A program made the translations under genes and the position numbers. From Diplocarpon mali (lineage: Eukaryota; Ascomycota; Leotiomycetes; Helotiales; Drepanopezizaceae), in the NCBI GenBank assembly GCA_024741835.1, contig JAENRP010000162.1, positions 33,811-97,810 of the forward strand: DNA of 64,000 nt, in the 5' to 3' direction. Below the pieces are notes generated by a model. The model was not told the origin of the DNA and made no database searches. It was given only the letters and a program-made list of their open reading frames with translations. Shown piece after piece: positions 1 to 11,447 of this stretch; position 1 is the stretch's first letter, and each line of letters begins with the position of its first letter.

Positions 1-837
1 ACATCTCGCAGTAGAAAGACGAATATATCACGTAGCAACTTCGACGCTTCTTATATATATGCTTAAGTTATATCCCTTCAGCTAAGAATGCCTACTCTAT
101 CCTACTCTTTAAAGTGCTCCTGGATTAATGTCGAAAGGCATACGAAAAGGCGTTGGCTCGCTGCTAGATAGTAGAGGTTAGGTGATTATGCCTTCCTCCT
201 TTATGCCAGTATCGTTCTAGGCCTATACTATCAATCTCGACTTTTCGAATAGAGAATCTGTTTCCTTTCCTTCAATCTTAATAACTATTTTTAACTTGAA
301 AATCCTCTTGCCTTTTAGCGCGGGGTCATTTTTATTTATAAGCACGAATACCCCTTGATTTATCAGCCTTTAATACTCCTTAAGGCGAAATTGCTTAAAG
401 GGGCGCTCTAAGGTGGTAATCTTGCCTTCTGCCCGCAGCTTTCGCAATAGTTCTTAATCTGTAACTTCCTTCTCTATTAGAAATGCCTTAAAATGTATAA
501 AGTATAAGCTATTATCTTTAGTAGAGGATATATAGATCTTAGTATTATAGTCGTTATCAATAGTAGGGAGGATAGAAATAGGCTTAATAAAGGAAACCTC
601 TACTCTTGTCGAGCGCTTGCGGTTAGTAAGTTGCGGCTTAACTAAGCGAGAATGCTCCACTTCTTTGTCAACGTCGGTTGTATTCTGACCTATTTCGCTA
701 GTCATTCGGTCCAGTGTAGGGGGAAAAGAACGGGCATGTCGATATATGGGCAGGAAGCTGCATATGCGTAATCTCAACCTCAATCTCATCTGGAGAGCGT
801 AGCAAGTTCGCCTTGTGTTGGAAAGGATAGCACCCAT
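1..837 (-). mobile_element. Decayed Ty1/copia reverse-transcriptase fragment
   Basis: Read on the minus strand this stretch gives, across stops and at least one frame change, the start of a copia-type reverse transcriptase (RVT_2). It runs from a linker ending EKEVTD near 454, through ELLRKLRAEGKITTLERPFK (about 450-390) and VFVLINKNDP, to KIEGKETDSLFEKSRLIV (about 275-225). A shifted frame then reads ASQRLFVCLS near 150. The order lysine-rich fingers, 'EKSRLIV.A.ND', 'ASQRL' is the usual RVT_2 order. Stop codons interrupt the frame (e.g. after SRLIV) and the base composition is AT-rich, as expected after RIP. No LTR is visible, so this is a fragment cut by the window edge. It is a different lineage from the copia element at 40.5 kb, whose fingers region reads differently. 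Confidence 0.7.
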
Positions 838-840
838 CCG

Positions 841-1982
841 ATGTAAGAAAGATCCCTAGCTGCCACCTTCAGCACGAGGCTGATGCCTGGCGCTGCAGAG
901 CAACGGACGAAAGTGCAGCGTAACTTTGCAATATTCCGCAGCTAATATTGCCGCCGATGCACTGGATGGAAAATTAGAGGCAGACTTGCTGCATTCCCGT
1001 CGCCGTTCCCAAGAAGGAAGCGAAGAGGATAAAAAATTGAGAGCGCTTATATCGGGGGTCGAGGCATGACTGCATGATCAGCATCGTCCTTTAGCAAGAC
1101 CTCGAGGCAATGTACCCAGATTATGCCTTCTGCAAAGAACTGACTCTGATAGATATTGAACCCTTAATATTTGTTCTTAATAGTGCATTACCGTGAGAAG
1201 CTTGACATTTAGAACGTCCTACCACCCAGCGACTAGATTCCGCCCCCCATGAGACTTGCATGCAAGGCTTTGGCTCGGTACTCAGAGAGAGTGAGGTGCT
1301 CAAGAGCTCTCAGCCGAAATACTAACAAGTCATGATAATTTCTAGAGCTTGAATAGTTTTACAAGCGCTGCTGGTTTCCGACGACATACTGGATTACCAC
1401 CAAGGGAAGTTGTCCGGATTGGATCGAAATGGGCATCTGAGAGACGCAGAATCCTCCGGAAAGAAACTGGTACTACGCGGGAGCGGCGTTGACATGCCGG
1501 TGCATGATGTCTCGTCTGGAACTCCTCAAAGTTTGTTCTGCAGTTGAAGTCGGCAGCCCTATTGACATGTCAAAAGTTTTGACTGAGTCACCTTCCTGTC
1601 GAGCACAGTCTCATACTAATCCGAAAGAAAACCGAAAATATTCTGGCTGGATAGATTATCTAATGTCCCGGGAGTAGATTGTAAATGGAATCGGGGTACA
1701 GAGAGGCATTCTCAACAATGGACAGGACGAGAACCCGGCTCTTGAATCGACCGAAACTAGACGCAGAACAGGCATTCTGGCCAACTGGTACAGATGTGCC
1801 AATATCCACAGACCGCTCGCAGTCTTTGGATGATTGAGCATTAACTAGGTATCTTCTGGAAGTGGAGTGGGGTATCTTCAAATAAACGCCACTATAAATA
1901 TCGAGATCATCCGATCACCAACTACAATGCTTTAAGGCCGTATCGTGGGCGTTTTGAGTAACCACAAATCTTCTCGACTTTA
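841..1982. other. Intergenic stretch without recognisable gene
   Basis: Only short overlapping open frames on both strands, none with a recognisable motif or a consistent intron pattern. Base composition is closer to that of the genes than to the AT-rich repeat to its left. It is the 3' flank of the MRX10-like gene. Confidence 0.5.
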
Positions 1983-3250
1983 TCAGTCCGGTTTCTTTTC
2001 CAGCCGTTCCTTTCTCTCTTTCCACAAACGCCGGAGCTCGAAGCCCACCTCCACAGCGATCAGGATAATGATGATCCATTCGAGATGGATCCCATGCTTC
2101 TCACTCATCGTCTGTCGGAGAATGCTTGCGATCTCTTGGGCGTAGTCCATCTTCTCGTTCAACGCCTTGATCCGTACCCCGACATCAAGAGCTCTCCCAA
2201 CTTGGTCGTAGTATCCCTCCAGTCCCAGCTCATGTCTGCTATCCCAAAATAGGTCAGGCAGCGAGTCTGTGAGTTCGGAATAATGGTTCAGCTGTGCCCT
2301 AAGCTCCAGCAATTCTCCAGTCTTCTGCAACATGAAACTTCTATTGAATGGGAGCTTCGCTCCGCGGGAAAGTATGGTAGGGATTGTCCGAGTGGATTCA
2401 AAGTATTTGCTCAACATTGTCTCCAGTACAGCAAGCTTTGTCGACCGAGCAAGGCCTGAAGAGAAAGCAATCTTTGCGAGGGTCGTGTCGACTCGAGAGC
2501 TGTGGCCCGTTAGCAGAGAGCTTTCATAGGTAACCGCGAGACGAACTCAGTGCTGTCTCCCTGGGAAGCAGACTTTGTTCCTAGAATGATAACATCTCCT
2601 TTGACAGTACTGTGTTCCCGTTTGGGATCTTCTGCATATTCCAGATCTTCTAGTTCCGTCTGTCCCATGTGCGAAGTCACTGCAGCTGGTAACAGAGTCT
2701 TCGTTGCTAGATCCGATACTACGTCTTCTGGCAGACACCATGCCACTACCGATCCAGACGGAAAGACAAAAATATCTCCATTATTGACTCCGCGGGTGTG
2801 TATAACCTGGTCCATCTCGAAGCCCGTCGCGTCGGGATCAATTGGGAAGCCATGCGATCGCAGGATCCGCACCACAGCATCCATATCGAATTGATCTGCC
2901 ACTGAAATTGCCGTGACTCTATTGCTTCCGCCGGCTGCCACTACATCGTGGCGTTTAGTGGCGCTCTCCCGCGACCTCTGTGCTTCAGCGGCTACTCTTC
3001 TGAGAGACGTCTTTCCAGCAGGAGACCTTACGTGCTTCCTTTTCTGCGCTTGCGGCAGGTTTATCGCTGTCTCTGGATCCGAAAAGCCGTGTTGCTGTAG
3101 ATTCGAATTGGAAGAGAAAAAATTGCGCTTGCGTGGAGCTTGTCCTGCCGCGGTGGCATGCAGATACCTAAGCGGTTCCGGTCGTAGATTGCCATCTGTG
3201 AGAATTCGCCGGAATTGAGGAGCACCAAGAGGTCGGCCAAAGCTCTGCAT
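1983..3250 (-). CDS. MRX10: DUF155 mitochondrial protein, MRX10/RMND1 type
   Basis: Two exons, 3250-2535 and 2499-1983, give 410 residues. The N-terminus (about residues 1-50) is rich in Arg and Ser and poor in acidic residues, like a mitochondrial presequence. The DUF155 core begins near residue 105 with NNGDIFVFPSGSVVAW at about 156-171. It continues through SSGLARSTKLAVLE, SELTDSLPDLFWDSRHELGL and DVGVRIKALNEKMDYAQEI. A single C-terminal membrane segment (EWIIIILIAVEVGFE, about 379-393) is the family hallmark. In yeast MRX10 and human RMND1 are mitochondrial inner-membrane proteins linked to mitochondrial translation; this role is inferred by family. The intron (2500-2534) is only 35 nt but keeps the frame, removes a TAA stop, has a CTAAC-type branch site and restores the conserved SRVDTTLAKIAFSSGLAR stretch. 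It is transcribed divergently from VPS41 across 217 bp. Confidence 0.87.
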
Positions 3251-3467
3251 AGTCCCAGCACAGATCCAAGGGCCGTGAGCTGTCCGCGGCAGACTGTCGT
3301 TAGGATAAATTTATCATGGTGTCGGTGATTAAACTTCACTTATACAGTGCGGCCGAGGCCAAGCTTTCAACAGCTACGTGCTCGGCTAAACTCAAGCTCC
3401 AAATCGACGTCGTCGACCATCGGCCCCCTGCACCAAACACCAGATGTGACCAGCAGAGCGCGCCGCC
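3251..3467. promoter_or_regulatory. Divergent promoter between MRX10-like gene and VPS41
   Basis: 217 bp separate the two proposed start codons, which face away from each other, so both promoters must lie here or overlap the neighbouring 5' ends. I see no clear TATA box. The assignment rests only on the gene arrangement. Confidence 0.5.
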
Positions 3468-6400
3468 ATGGCCGAAGAATCTAATGATCAGGGCGACACC
3501 AAAACCTCAGGAGAGGAGGAGGAAAGTCGCGATAAAGGGGAGACTTCGGACGAGGAAGGGACTGCAGATGAGAGCGACGAGGACAGCGGGGACGAGGACG
3601 ACGATGAAGAAGAGCCGAAGCTGAAATATGCGCGACTGACGAGTCACTTGGCACCGGTGTACCGAAATGGAGATGCTACGAGTAGTTTCATGGTGGCGGG
3701 AGACAAGATGGTGCGTCCAGGGCTAAAGGCGTACGGGAATTGTGCTGAACAATTTACAGATTATTGGAACACACAATGGAAATATTGTAAGTCGACTGAT
3801 TGATGAGAGCTTGTATTGAACAGGATGTACTGAGAGTCCGCGAAGCATGTACTGTCGTTGCCGACCTTTCAGCCCTTACGCGCATACCGTGCTCATACCG
3901 CGTCAACCTCCAGCATATCTATATCTCCATTCCCTCTACCAAGAGCCAGTGCCGTACCAGAGGCAGTTACTAGAATCGCTTCTCAGGGTCAAACACCCAA
4001 AAGAGCTCCGTCCATGACATCTGAGGCATCGGCGGCCATGCCTCGTACGCCCCGCATACCACACGTTATTTCCAACACCCCCTCGAATGCGATATATATT
4101 GCAACCTCCTCGATTGATGGGAATGTCTGCGTTCAGTCTCTGGTAGATGTCAAGGATGTCCAGCTCCGGAACTTCGGGAGACCAGTGCAAGCCGTAGCTA
4201 TCTCGCCCGACTACAAGAACGACAGGACGTATGTTTCTGGCGGCCTGGCAGGCAACCTGGTGTTGACAGTAGGTGGCAAAGCTGGAGCTTCGCAGTCTAC
4301 AACCACCGGAACAGCTGCCGCTACGGCATCGGGCTGGCTTGGCGCTATTGGAATTGGTGGAAATACTGGCAAAGACACCGTCCTACACTCGGGGGAGGGT
4401 ACCATCAGTACAATCAAATGGTCGCTGTCTGGAAAGTACGTTGTATGGATCAACGAACATGGCGTAAAAATCATGCGGACGCATCTGCACCTGGAAAGTG
4501 CAGATCTCGAGTCGGCTTGGAAACGGATTGGTCACGTCGACCGACCCCAAGATAATGGATGGGAGGAGATGGCGGGTGTTTGGAAAGGACGCGCTGAGTG
4601 GATCGATGAGAAGAGTCTTGAGAACGACGAAGACGACAAAGCTCGAGAAAACTCTGTTTCCTCGCCAGCAACGGCGAAACTGAGGCAGCAAGGTTCGAGC
4701 AACGGCCAGCGAATCGAGAAACTCGTGGTTGGCTGGGGCGGTACGGTCTGGATCATCAATGTTCATCCTGGAGGTGTTGGCATTGGCAAACATATCGGGG
4801 AAAGATCGGTCGGCAAACCGGAGATCATCAAGATGTGAGTGACAGCCTGTGAACCACCTCCCAAGCTGACCCTTTAGTCTACGCATGGACTGCATTATTT
4901 CTGGATTGTCTTTGTATACCCCAACTCTGCTAGTTGTACTTGCTTACATTACACCGGATGAGAATAAGGACGAGGCCCCGAAAGGTCACAAATCCAAAAC
5001 ATCACCGGCATCTTCGAGTAGCGAGCCTCGGGGCGGGATCCGCCGTCGGCAAAATGCGAAATCGCCTGAGTTGCGTCTCATAGATTTGAATTCATCCCAA
5101 GAGGTTGACACGGATACTCTCACTGTCAGCCGATTTGAAAGATTGTCGGCAACAGATTATCACCTGGGCGTATTGCCAGCCGCACGCGCCATAACGGTTG
5201 CTCCGTCATCCCGCGGCACCTTGGAAGCCTTAGCTGGTATGGGTAGTGGGATGTGGAACGCGACGATTAGCGCGACTACACTGCTCAATTCGGGAGCAAG
5301 TACTCGTAGTAGTGGGAGCAAAGAATCTGAGACCAAGCAGAGCGTTGCAAGCAGTTCTCGGGGCAAGCCAGGCCAACAGAGTCCATCCACACATCCGCAT
5401 ATTGCTGCGCCAGGGATGAAAATTTTCATTCACAGTCCCTACGACTGTATACTTTCGACGAAGAGAGATCTTTCTGACCATCTCTCGTGGCTGCTGGAGC
5501 ATGGTAAGAATCAGGAGGCATGGGTATTGATAGATGAGCATCCCGAAGTCATTTCAGCGTCTCCAGAGAAGCTTGTCGAGATAGGTCCTGGTATACCTGA
5601 CAAGAACCAGCAGACGAGTGATGATTTCTATGATGACGCGTCGACCGTTGATTCTGCGAGCAAGTTGATTAACTCTTCTGTCGAGAAAGAGAAACGGCGT
5701 ATTGGGGAGCTTTGGATCCAGGAACTGATCAAGGCTGGCGATTGGGTTACTGCTGGCAGAGTATGCGGGAGGGTGCTTGGCACTGCACAGCAATGGGAGG
5801 AGTATGTTTACACGTTTGTCGGTGCTGGCAAGTTTGACGAGATTACCAACTATATACCAACCATACAGATGCACCCACCTTTGAAGTCGGAGATCTTTGA
5901 GGTCATCTTGGGTCATTACGCTGCCCGCAATCGACCCAGGATAAGAGAGCTGCTAGATCAATGGCCACTTGATTTGTTCGACATCAAGAGCGTCACGACA
6001 GTACTCGAGAACCAGCTCAAATACCGCGATGTTCGCGAAGACAGTGTCGAAGACGGCGAAGTCGGTAGAGACTGGCGAATTGTCATGGAAAGCCTAGGGA
6101 AGCTTCATGTCGCTGCTGGCCGTCTGCGCGAAGCGTTGAAATGCTACATAAAGTTACAAGATGCCGACACGGCCATGGCGCTGATCAGGGAGTACCATCT
6201 GGTCGATGCTGTTGCTGACAATATTCCGGGATTGATCATGCTTCGCGTTTCGAAGGAGCAGAAACGCAGTGCTTCTATAGCAGAACTTCGCGAGCTGACG
6301 TCGGAAGCCATCACGTTACTTGTCGACGAGGCCCAACATGGTCTTGTCAGCCCACAGGTCGTGGTGGACCAGCTGCAACAGAAGAAAATGCCCCTCTACT

Positions 6401-7470
6401 TGTACTTCTATGTCAGCTCACTCTGGAGAGGAGATGGTATTGAAGAACATCAAGGCGAGACTCGAGAGAGGCTTGTATCGGAGAGTAAATCTTTGGTCGA
6501 CGACCTTGCCGATCTCGCCGTGCACCTCTTCGCTCTGTATGACCGCGATTTGTTGATGGACTTCCTCAAGTCATCTACTTACTACTCGTTTGAAACGGTA
6601 AGGTCCAAGCTGCCTCCTGCTCGGCACGCTGCTGACGAATGGTAGGCTACCCAAGAATGCAAAGATCGGGATTTTATCCCGGAACTCGTCTATCTCTACT
6701 CCAAAACAGGCCAACCAAAACGCGCCCTTTATCTAATTATCGAACGCCTCCGCGATGTCTCTCAGGCCATCTCCTTCTGCAAAGCCCAAGATGACATTGA
6801 CCTCTGGGACACCCTCCTTGACTATTCCATGGACAAACCTCGGTTCATCTGTGGTCTGCTCGAAGAAGTCGGCACGGCCATCGACCCCATCACCCTTGTA
6901 CGGCGCATCCCCGAAGGCCTGGAGATTGAAGGCCTGCGCGAAGGTCTCTCGCGCATGATTAAGGAATACGAAATCCAGTACAGTATCTCCACGGGCGTAG
7001 CCCGTGTCCTTCGCGGCGAAGTGGCCCTCGCCCAGACCACCCTCCGCTCTGGACAACGCAAGGGTGTCAAATTCGACGTCGTGCACAAGGCCAACGACCA
7101 TCTCGACGTCGAAGCTTCCGATGTCCCGACGAAGACTGCCGGGGCCGCCGTTTCGGAAGTCGCGCGCGATTTCACCGAGAACGCAACGACTCCCGCACCT
7201 CCTGAACCGGGCCACTGTGTCGGCTGCCATGAATCCTTCTCCGATCACGAGACGGAGACAATGGTGGGCTTCGCCTGTGGCCACGTCTTTCATCTGAGCC
7301 ACCTGCTGAGCTTTCGCGAGGAGAGACCGGAGACGCCGCCAGAGGTCGAGCTGGACGAGAACGGGGACTGGAAGGAGGGGAATACGCACAGCGTCGGGGC
7401 CAAGGTCACGCACGCCCGGCTGCTCCGGGATAAGATTCGGGATGGGTGTCCGGTTTGCTTTAGGGGGTAA
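3468..7470 (+). CDS. VPS41: Vps41, HOPS tethering-complex subunit
   Basis: Five exons: 3468-3710, 3760-3786, 3846-4834, 4878-6597 and 6646-7470, 1267 residues. Vps41 is a HOPS subunit that tethers late endosomes, AP-3 vesicles and vacuoles before fusion. The N-terminus is a long Asp/Glu tract (about 15-50), then a beta-propeller begins with KLKYARLTSHLAPVYRNGD. Fungal Vps41 signatures follow: SNAIYIATSSIDGNVCVQSL, NFGRPVQAVAISPDYKNDRT and EKLVVGWGGTVWIINVHPGG. A helical clathrin-heavy-chain-repeat region follows, then a C-terminal RING-like zinc site (CVGCHESF ... CGHVFH ... CPVCFRG). Exon 2 encodes only nine residues (IIGTHNGNI) and is needed to join GDKM to HVLSLPTFQPLRAY. The introns are 49, 59, 43 and 48 nt. 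The start is the ATG in an acidic context typical of the family. I see no damage. Confidence 0.95.
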
Positions 7471-9177
7471 AGAGTCGTTGTCGGAGCTGCTTGGGCGCGT
7501 GGGTTGGGGTGAACAGCATATGGGAATGGGGCATAGCATATATCCAATCTGAATTTTCGCTGCATAGTTAGTGGGCAGTATATGGCATGGCTGAGTCGCG
7601 ATGAGCGTCGTGCTTTATTAGCTCTTATCCTCATTCCTCATTTCATCCTCATGTGCGGGCCCCGACCGGCTACTAACCAGGCTTCGACACAGCCAGCAGA
7701 ATGGCGATTCGAAGGGTTAGGCCGAGATAAATGGTTCCGGCGATAGAGTGTATATATATATATACGTCAAAGCCTGAGATCCAGATATTCTGAAGATAAA
7801 TTACCAAGACTGGTCCAAGATCCGAAAACACAGAGCCGGGCGTGGATAGGCTCGGGCATACCCGTGGGCTTTCGCCGGGTGGGTACCCAGACACCAGACC
7901 TCTGCTCAGGGAATACCTTGCCGAGAGAATATATGGATACGAAGTACCAGGCCCGTTGGGTATTTGTATTCGAATATCCAACGGTGGGACACGCACCCGG
8001 GCATAGGAAAGTTTTAAGCGGGGAGGGTAGCTAATTCTTCCTCCGCGAGGCGGGTCATCGTCAAAAAAAGGAGGAGGGGGGGGGGGGGCTCGCCTAACGA
8101 AGCGAGAACTCACTCCCGTCGGGTTTGTTTTTGGATGATAACACGGCCCCGTTTTTTCTTCAACGAAAGACGGAAAAGCAAAAGGAGAGGACAGAAGAGA
8201 AGAGAAGAGGAGGAGATGGTAGGTTGGCGGTGCGTCTTGTATCTTCCTTGCCATTCACGTCAGATATGCCCCCGCGTGTCATGTCAGCTCTCTCGTGTGC
8301 CCAGGCTCCTTGGCTATACAGAGGCAACCTACACACCCGTACCGTCTTTCGCATCACGTGAGAGGGCCGCAGCGGCTGACTCAGCCCCCTTGCCCTCGCT
8401 ACTGACTGACTCATCAACAACCCATCCATCCATCCATTCTCCATCTGCAGACCAGCGCGCCGGATATCACATCAGCACGGTGCTCGCGGTCGTGCTCGTG
8501 CTCGCCTCGGCCGGCTGAGCTGGCTCGACTCTGGGCGTTAATGGTGTACTTCGGCAGATGGAGATCCAGAGCTAGAAATAGCAATCGAGATGGAAATAGG
8601 AACATCCGCTGGGTCGGTAGCGGAAATAGCTCCGGCATGGTACTCTACGGTATGGTACTCTACGGTACGGTATTCGCCGAGTGGGTGGAGGCCCGGGGAT
8701 GTATATTGGGGGGTTATGGAGGAAGGTCTGGGAGGTAGGAGGAGGGCTTTATATAGTCTCTCGTAGGACTTTTGTCCAGTGTAGGAATTTTCGTCGCAGC
8801 AGGCATAAGCGGAGAGGCAGAGGGGCAGAGTTGTTTATATAGATAGACACACAAATCTACCTACGCACCTGTATCGTCGCTGACGAGAGATGAGTAATCG
8901 CGCTCTGCGTCTCTCAGCTTCTTTTGATTCGTAAGAGGTAAGCTTGAGGCGTCGACGCTGTGTACCTGTCAGCTGTATACGTATTTGCGTATATATCAAA
9001 GTGGGTGTTGGAGAAATATGATTATCGTACGTAAACAAACTGGATTTAGCCGAGTAGATGCCCAGCCCCGCCTAGCTGTTAGCTTGTTTGCTTGTTTGCT
9101 TGTTAGTTTGTTACCTAGCTATTTACTCTAATATTGAATAAGGTTTGTCTGAGTAAGGCACTCTCACCCGGGTCGAT

Positions 9178-9180
<3 letters not shown>

Positions 9181-9215
<35 letters not shown>
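9181..9215. repeat. Tandem heptamer (ATACGGG) x5
   Basis: Five perfect head-to-tail copies of ATACGGG, preceded by GGG and followed by ATT. It lies about 460 bp upstream of the hydrolase-like start codon. Confidence 0.95.
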
Positions 9216-9217
<2 letters not shown>

Positions 9218-9480
9218 TACATGGGTCTGCCCACGCCGCCGCCCAACTCTGCTTATGACCTTGTCAGCCCGGGCGGATGCAAGCGAGCGAGGCGTCTTCT
9301 TGCGCAGCGCAGTTGTGGTGCGTTGTGTTGTGATATAAGACAGTCCCCGTCGCCTGGTTTTTGTTTACTTGCGATTATTCTGCGATTTCGGTTTGACACA
9401 GTCAATTGGGTGGCTGTTTTGTCGTGCTGCGCGGATCTGGGTCTTCTTTCTTAGACACCTTCTCATACGCATCTTCCGGC

Positions 9481-9606
9481 TGGCTTTCTGTCTGGCTTTC
9501 TGTTTAGCTTTCTGTCTAGCTTTCTGTCTAGCTTTCTGTCTAGCTTTCTGTCTGGCTTTCTGTCTGGCTCTCTGTCTGGCTTTCTATCTGGCCTTCTGTC
9601 TGGCTT
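9481..9606. repeat. Tandem 12-mer (TGGCTTTCTGTC), about 10.5 copies
   Basis: Ten and a half head-to-tail copies of a 12-nt unit with single-base variants (TAGCTTTCTGTC, TGGCTCTCTGTC, TGGCTTTCTATC, TGGCCTTCTGTC). The array is strongly pyrimidine-rich on the plus strand and ends 69 bp before the ATG of the next gene, so it is probably in its 5' leader or core promoter. The unit length is divisible by three, so it reads as a periodic LAFC peptide in one frame; that frame is not coding. Confidence 0.95.
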
Positions 9607-9675
9607 CCCCGTCTGCATCTCCATCTTCACGTCTCGCACTGTTTACCTTGCAGGCGCCGCGAGATCGCCTCCAAG

Positions 9676-11447
9676 ATGCCCCCTCCCAAGCAGATCAGGT
9701 TCTACGGCTCGCAGGTCGGCAGCAGCTCGACCGTACCGCATCCCTACACCGGCTCGCCGCTCGCGCTGCTGCGACAGGACATCGTGTCCGCGCTCCAGTT
9801 GATCCCCTTCTTGCCATCCGCCATCTTCCCCCTCACGCCCTTCAGGTCGGGGCGCCTCTGCGAGCTCTACCCCTCGCCCGCCAACCTCCACGACATGTTC
9901 CTGCACGGGATCCTCATCGGCATGCAGGTCCCCTTCGTGCTGAGCGTGCCCTTCTGGATCCTGCTCCCGGTGTGGTGGGTTGGGCTTGGGGTCGTTGTCT
10001 TCATCGCGCTGAACGAGAGTATCTGCTATCTGCTGAACGGAAAGGAGCTGGAGCTCAAGAGCAACCCCGACTATGCTGAGCAGCGGGGGCACGAGCATGA
10101 GCAGTGGATTTTCTTGAACGGCGTGGCGGTGGGGTATGTATCTCCCTCGCGTATCCCGGCTTCGCTCGATCGTGACAATATCGCAGGCGGAACTGGTTGC
10201 AGAACACCGTCGACCGGCTGGCCCTCACGTTCGGCCGTCCTGTGCTCGGAGTCCATAACAAGACGTACTCTCCCCTCATCTCCCCCCCCGAAGGCCAACT
10301 GAAGACTGACCCGCTCAGCAATGGCATAGTCTTCGATGTCCTCCAGTGTCTCATTCAACGCAACTTCACCTACGCAACCCAAGACGTGCGGGACTGCTAC
10401 CGGATCGTCAAGTCCACCCTCTACCAACCGCATCTGACCAAGGTCGTCTTCATCCTGCACTCCCAGGGCGGGATCGAAGGCGGCCTGATCATTGACTGGC
10501 TTCTGCAAGAGTTGCCTCAAGACCTGCTCGCCAAACTCGAGGTCTACACCTTTGGCAATGCTGCCAATCACTTCAACAACCCGCATCTCCACCTCTTGTC
10601 TCAGCATGCGGCTCGCCGACACCCCAGCGTGCCTGCGACGACCAGAACGACGACGAGTGTGCACTATCACGGTCCCATGGCGGATCCGCCCGCGCAGCAC
10701 AACGAGAACGGGCGTACCGTGATCCCGCCAACAACCCACTCCAAGATCTCACGTCAGGAGTCGACGTCCGGCAAGACGATCCGGTACATCGAGCACTACG
10801 CGCACACCACGGACTTCGTCGCCCGCTGGGGCGTGTTGCACTTCACGACGAGCTTCTCCCTCGCGCCCACCGCGCCCCGGTTCATGGGCCGCGTCTTCGA
10901 GAGAGCCGGGCAAGGGCACCAGATGGTTCAGCACTATCTCGACTCCATGTTCCCCCTCAAGCGCGCTCCTCCCCCGGCCCCCGCGCCCCTCCCCCGCGCG
11001 CGGGTCTCACGCCTGGCATTCTGGCGCGCGGAGCCTCCTCTCGGCGGCATCGGCAACTCGGGCTTCCTCGGCTGCGACGACGACGACGACGCCGGCAACG
11101 AGTTCATGGGCGCCGCGCTCGAGCGCGGCGCGAGCGACGACGAGCGCGAGGGCCTCGAGACGTCGTACCTCGGTACGCACGGCGCGCCGCTGGATGACGC
11201 GGAGAAGGAGGTCCTCGTGCGGGACATGAGCCCCATCAGCCCGGGCACGAGGGAGCGGTTCGGCTTGGGCCTGACGTCGGCGGCCAAGGAGACCGGCGCG
11301 TCGGCGAGCGGACGGGGAGAGGATGGGGGCGAGGCGAGGATGAGCTTTCGAGTAAAGGATCTGAGTCGCTTGTGGCTCTACCGAAACGGACGGAGTCCGA
11401 AGTCTGACGAGACCGACGCGGCGATCTTGAGGATGGCGACCATCTAG
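9676..11447 (+). CDS. Membrane-anchored alpha/beta-hydrolase-like orphan
   Basis: Three exons, 9676-10133, 10187-10264 and 10319-11447, give 554 residues. One or two hydrophobic segments lie at about residues 77-120 (VPFWILLPVWWVGLGVVVFI). After them come NWLQNTVDRLALTFGRP and LGVHNKTNGIVFDVLQCLIQ. Then comes KVVFILHSQGG near residue 220, a nucleophile-elbow-like G/H-x-S-x-G element with Ser at about 227, followed by EVYTFGNAANHFNNPH and IEHYAHTTDFVARWGVLHF. The serine elbow and downstream His/Asp-rich motifs fit an esterase/lipase fold. The pattern recalls an uncharacterised family conserved in filamentous ascomycetes; the substrate is unknown. The C-terminal ~150 residues are low in complexity (Pro-, Asp- and Glu-rich runs) and probably disordered. 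Introns of 53 and 54 nt join at VG/RNW and NKT/NGIVF. High GC at third positions produces long antisense shadows. Confidence 0.85.

Larger units (their letters stand above)
7471..9675. other. Long microsatellite-rich intergenic region
   Basis: About 2.2 kb between VPS41 and the hydrolase-like gene with no supported gene. It holds a short TA repeat near 7747-7763, a run of 13 G at 8076-8088, an (ATCC)n stretch near 8421-8437, a duplicated ATGGTACTCTACGGT near 8639-8668, GTTTGCTT-type repeats near 9085-9112, and the two tandem arrays listed separately. Composition is not AT-rich, so it does not look like RIP-decayed transposon. A palindromic TCACGTGA (bHLH/Cbf1-type E-box) sits at 8354-8361. 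Confidence 0.6.

Noticed and set aside
9481..9606. Possible CRISPR-like array
   Set aside because: Direct head-to-tail repeats without spacers in a eukaryotic genome; it is a minisatellite.
9369..10079. Open frame with repeated LAFC peptide
   Set aside because: It is the 12-mer array read through, then an out-of-frame shadow of the hydrolase-like gene; no independent coding evidence.
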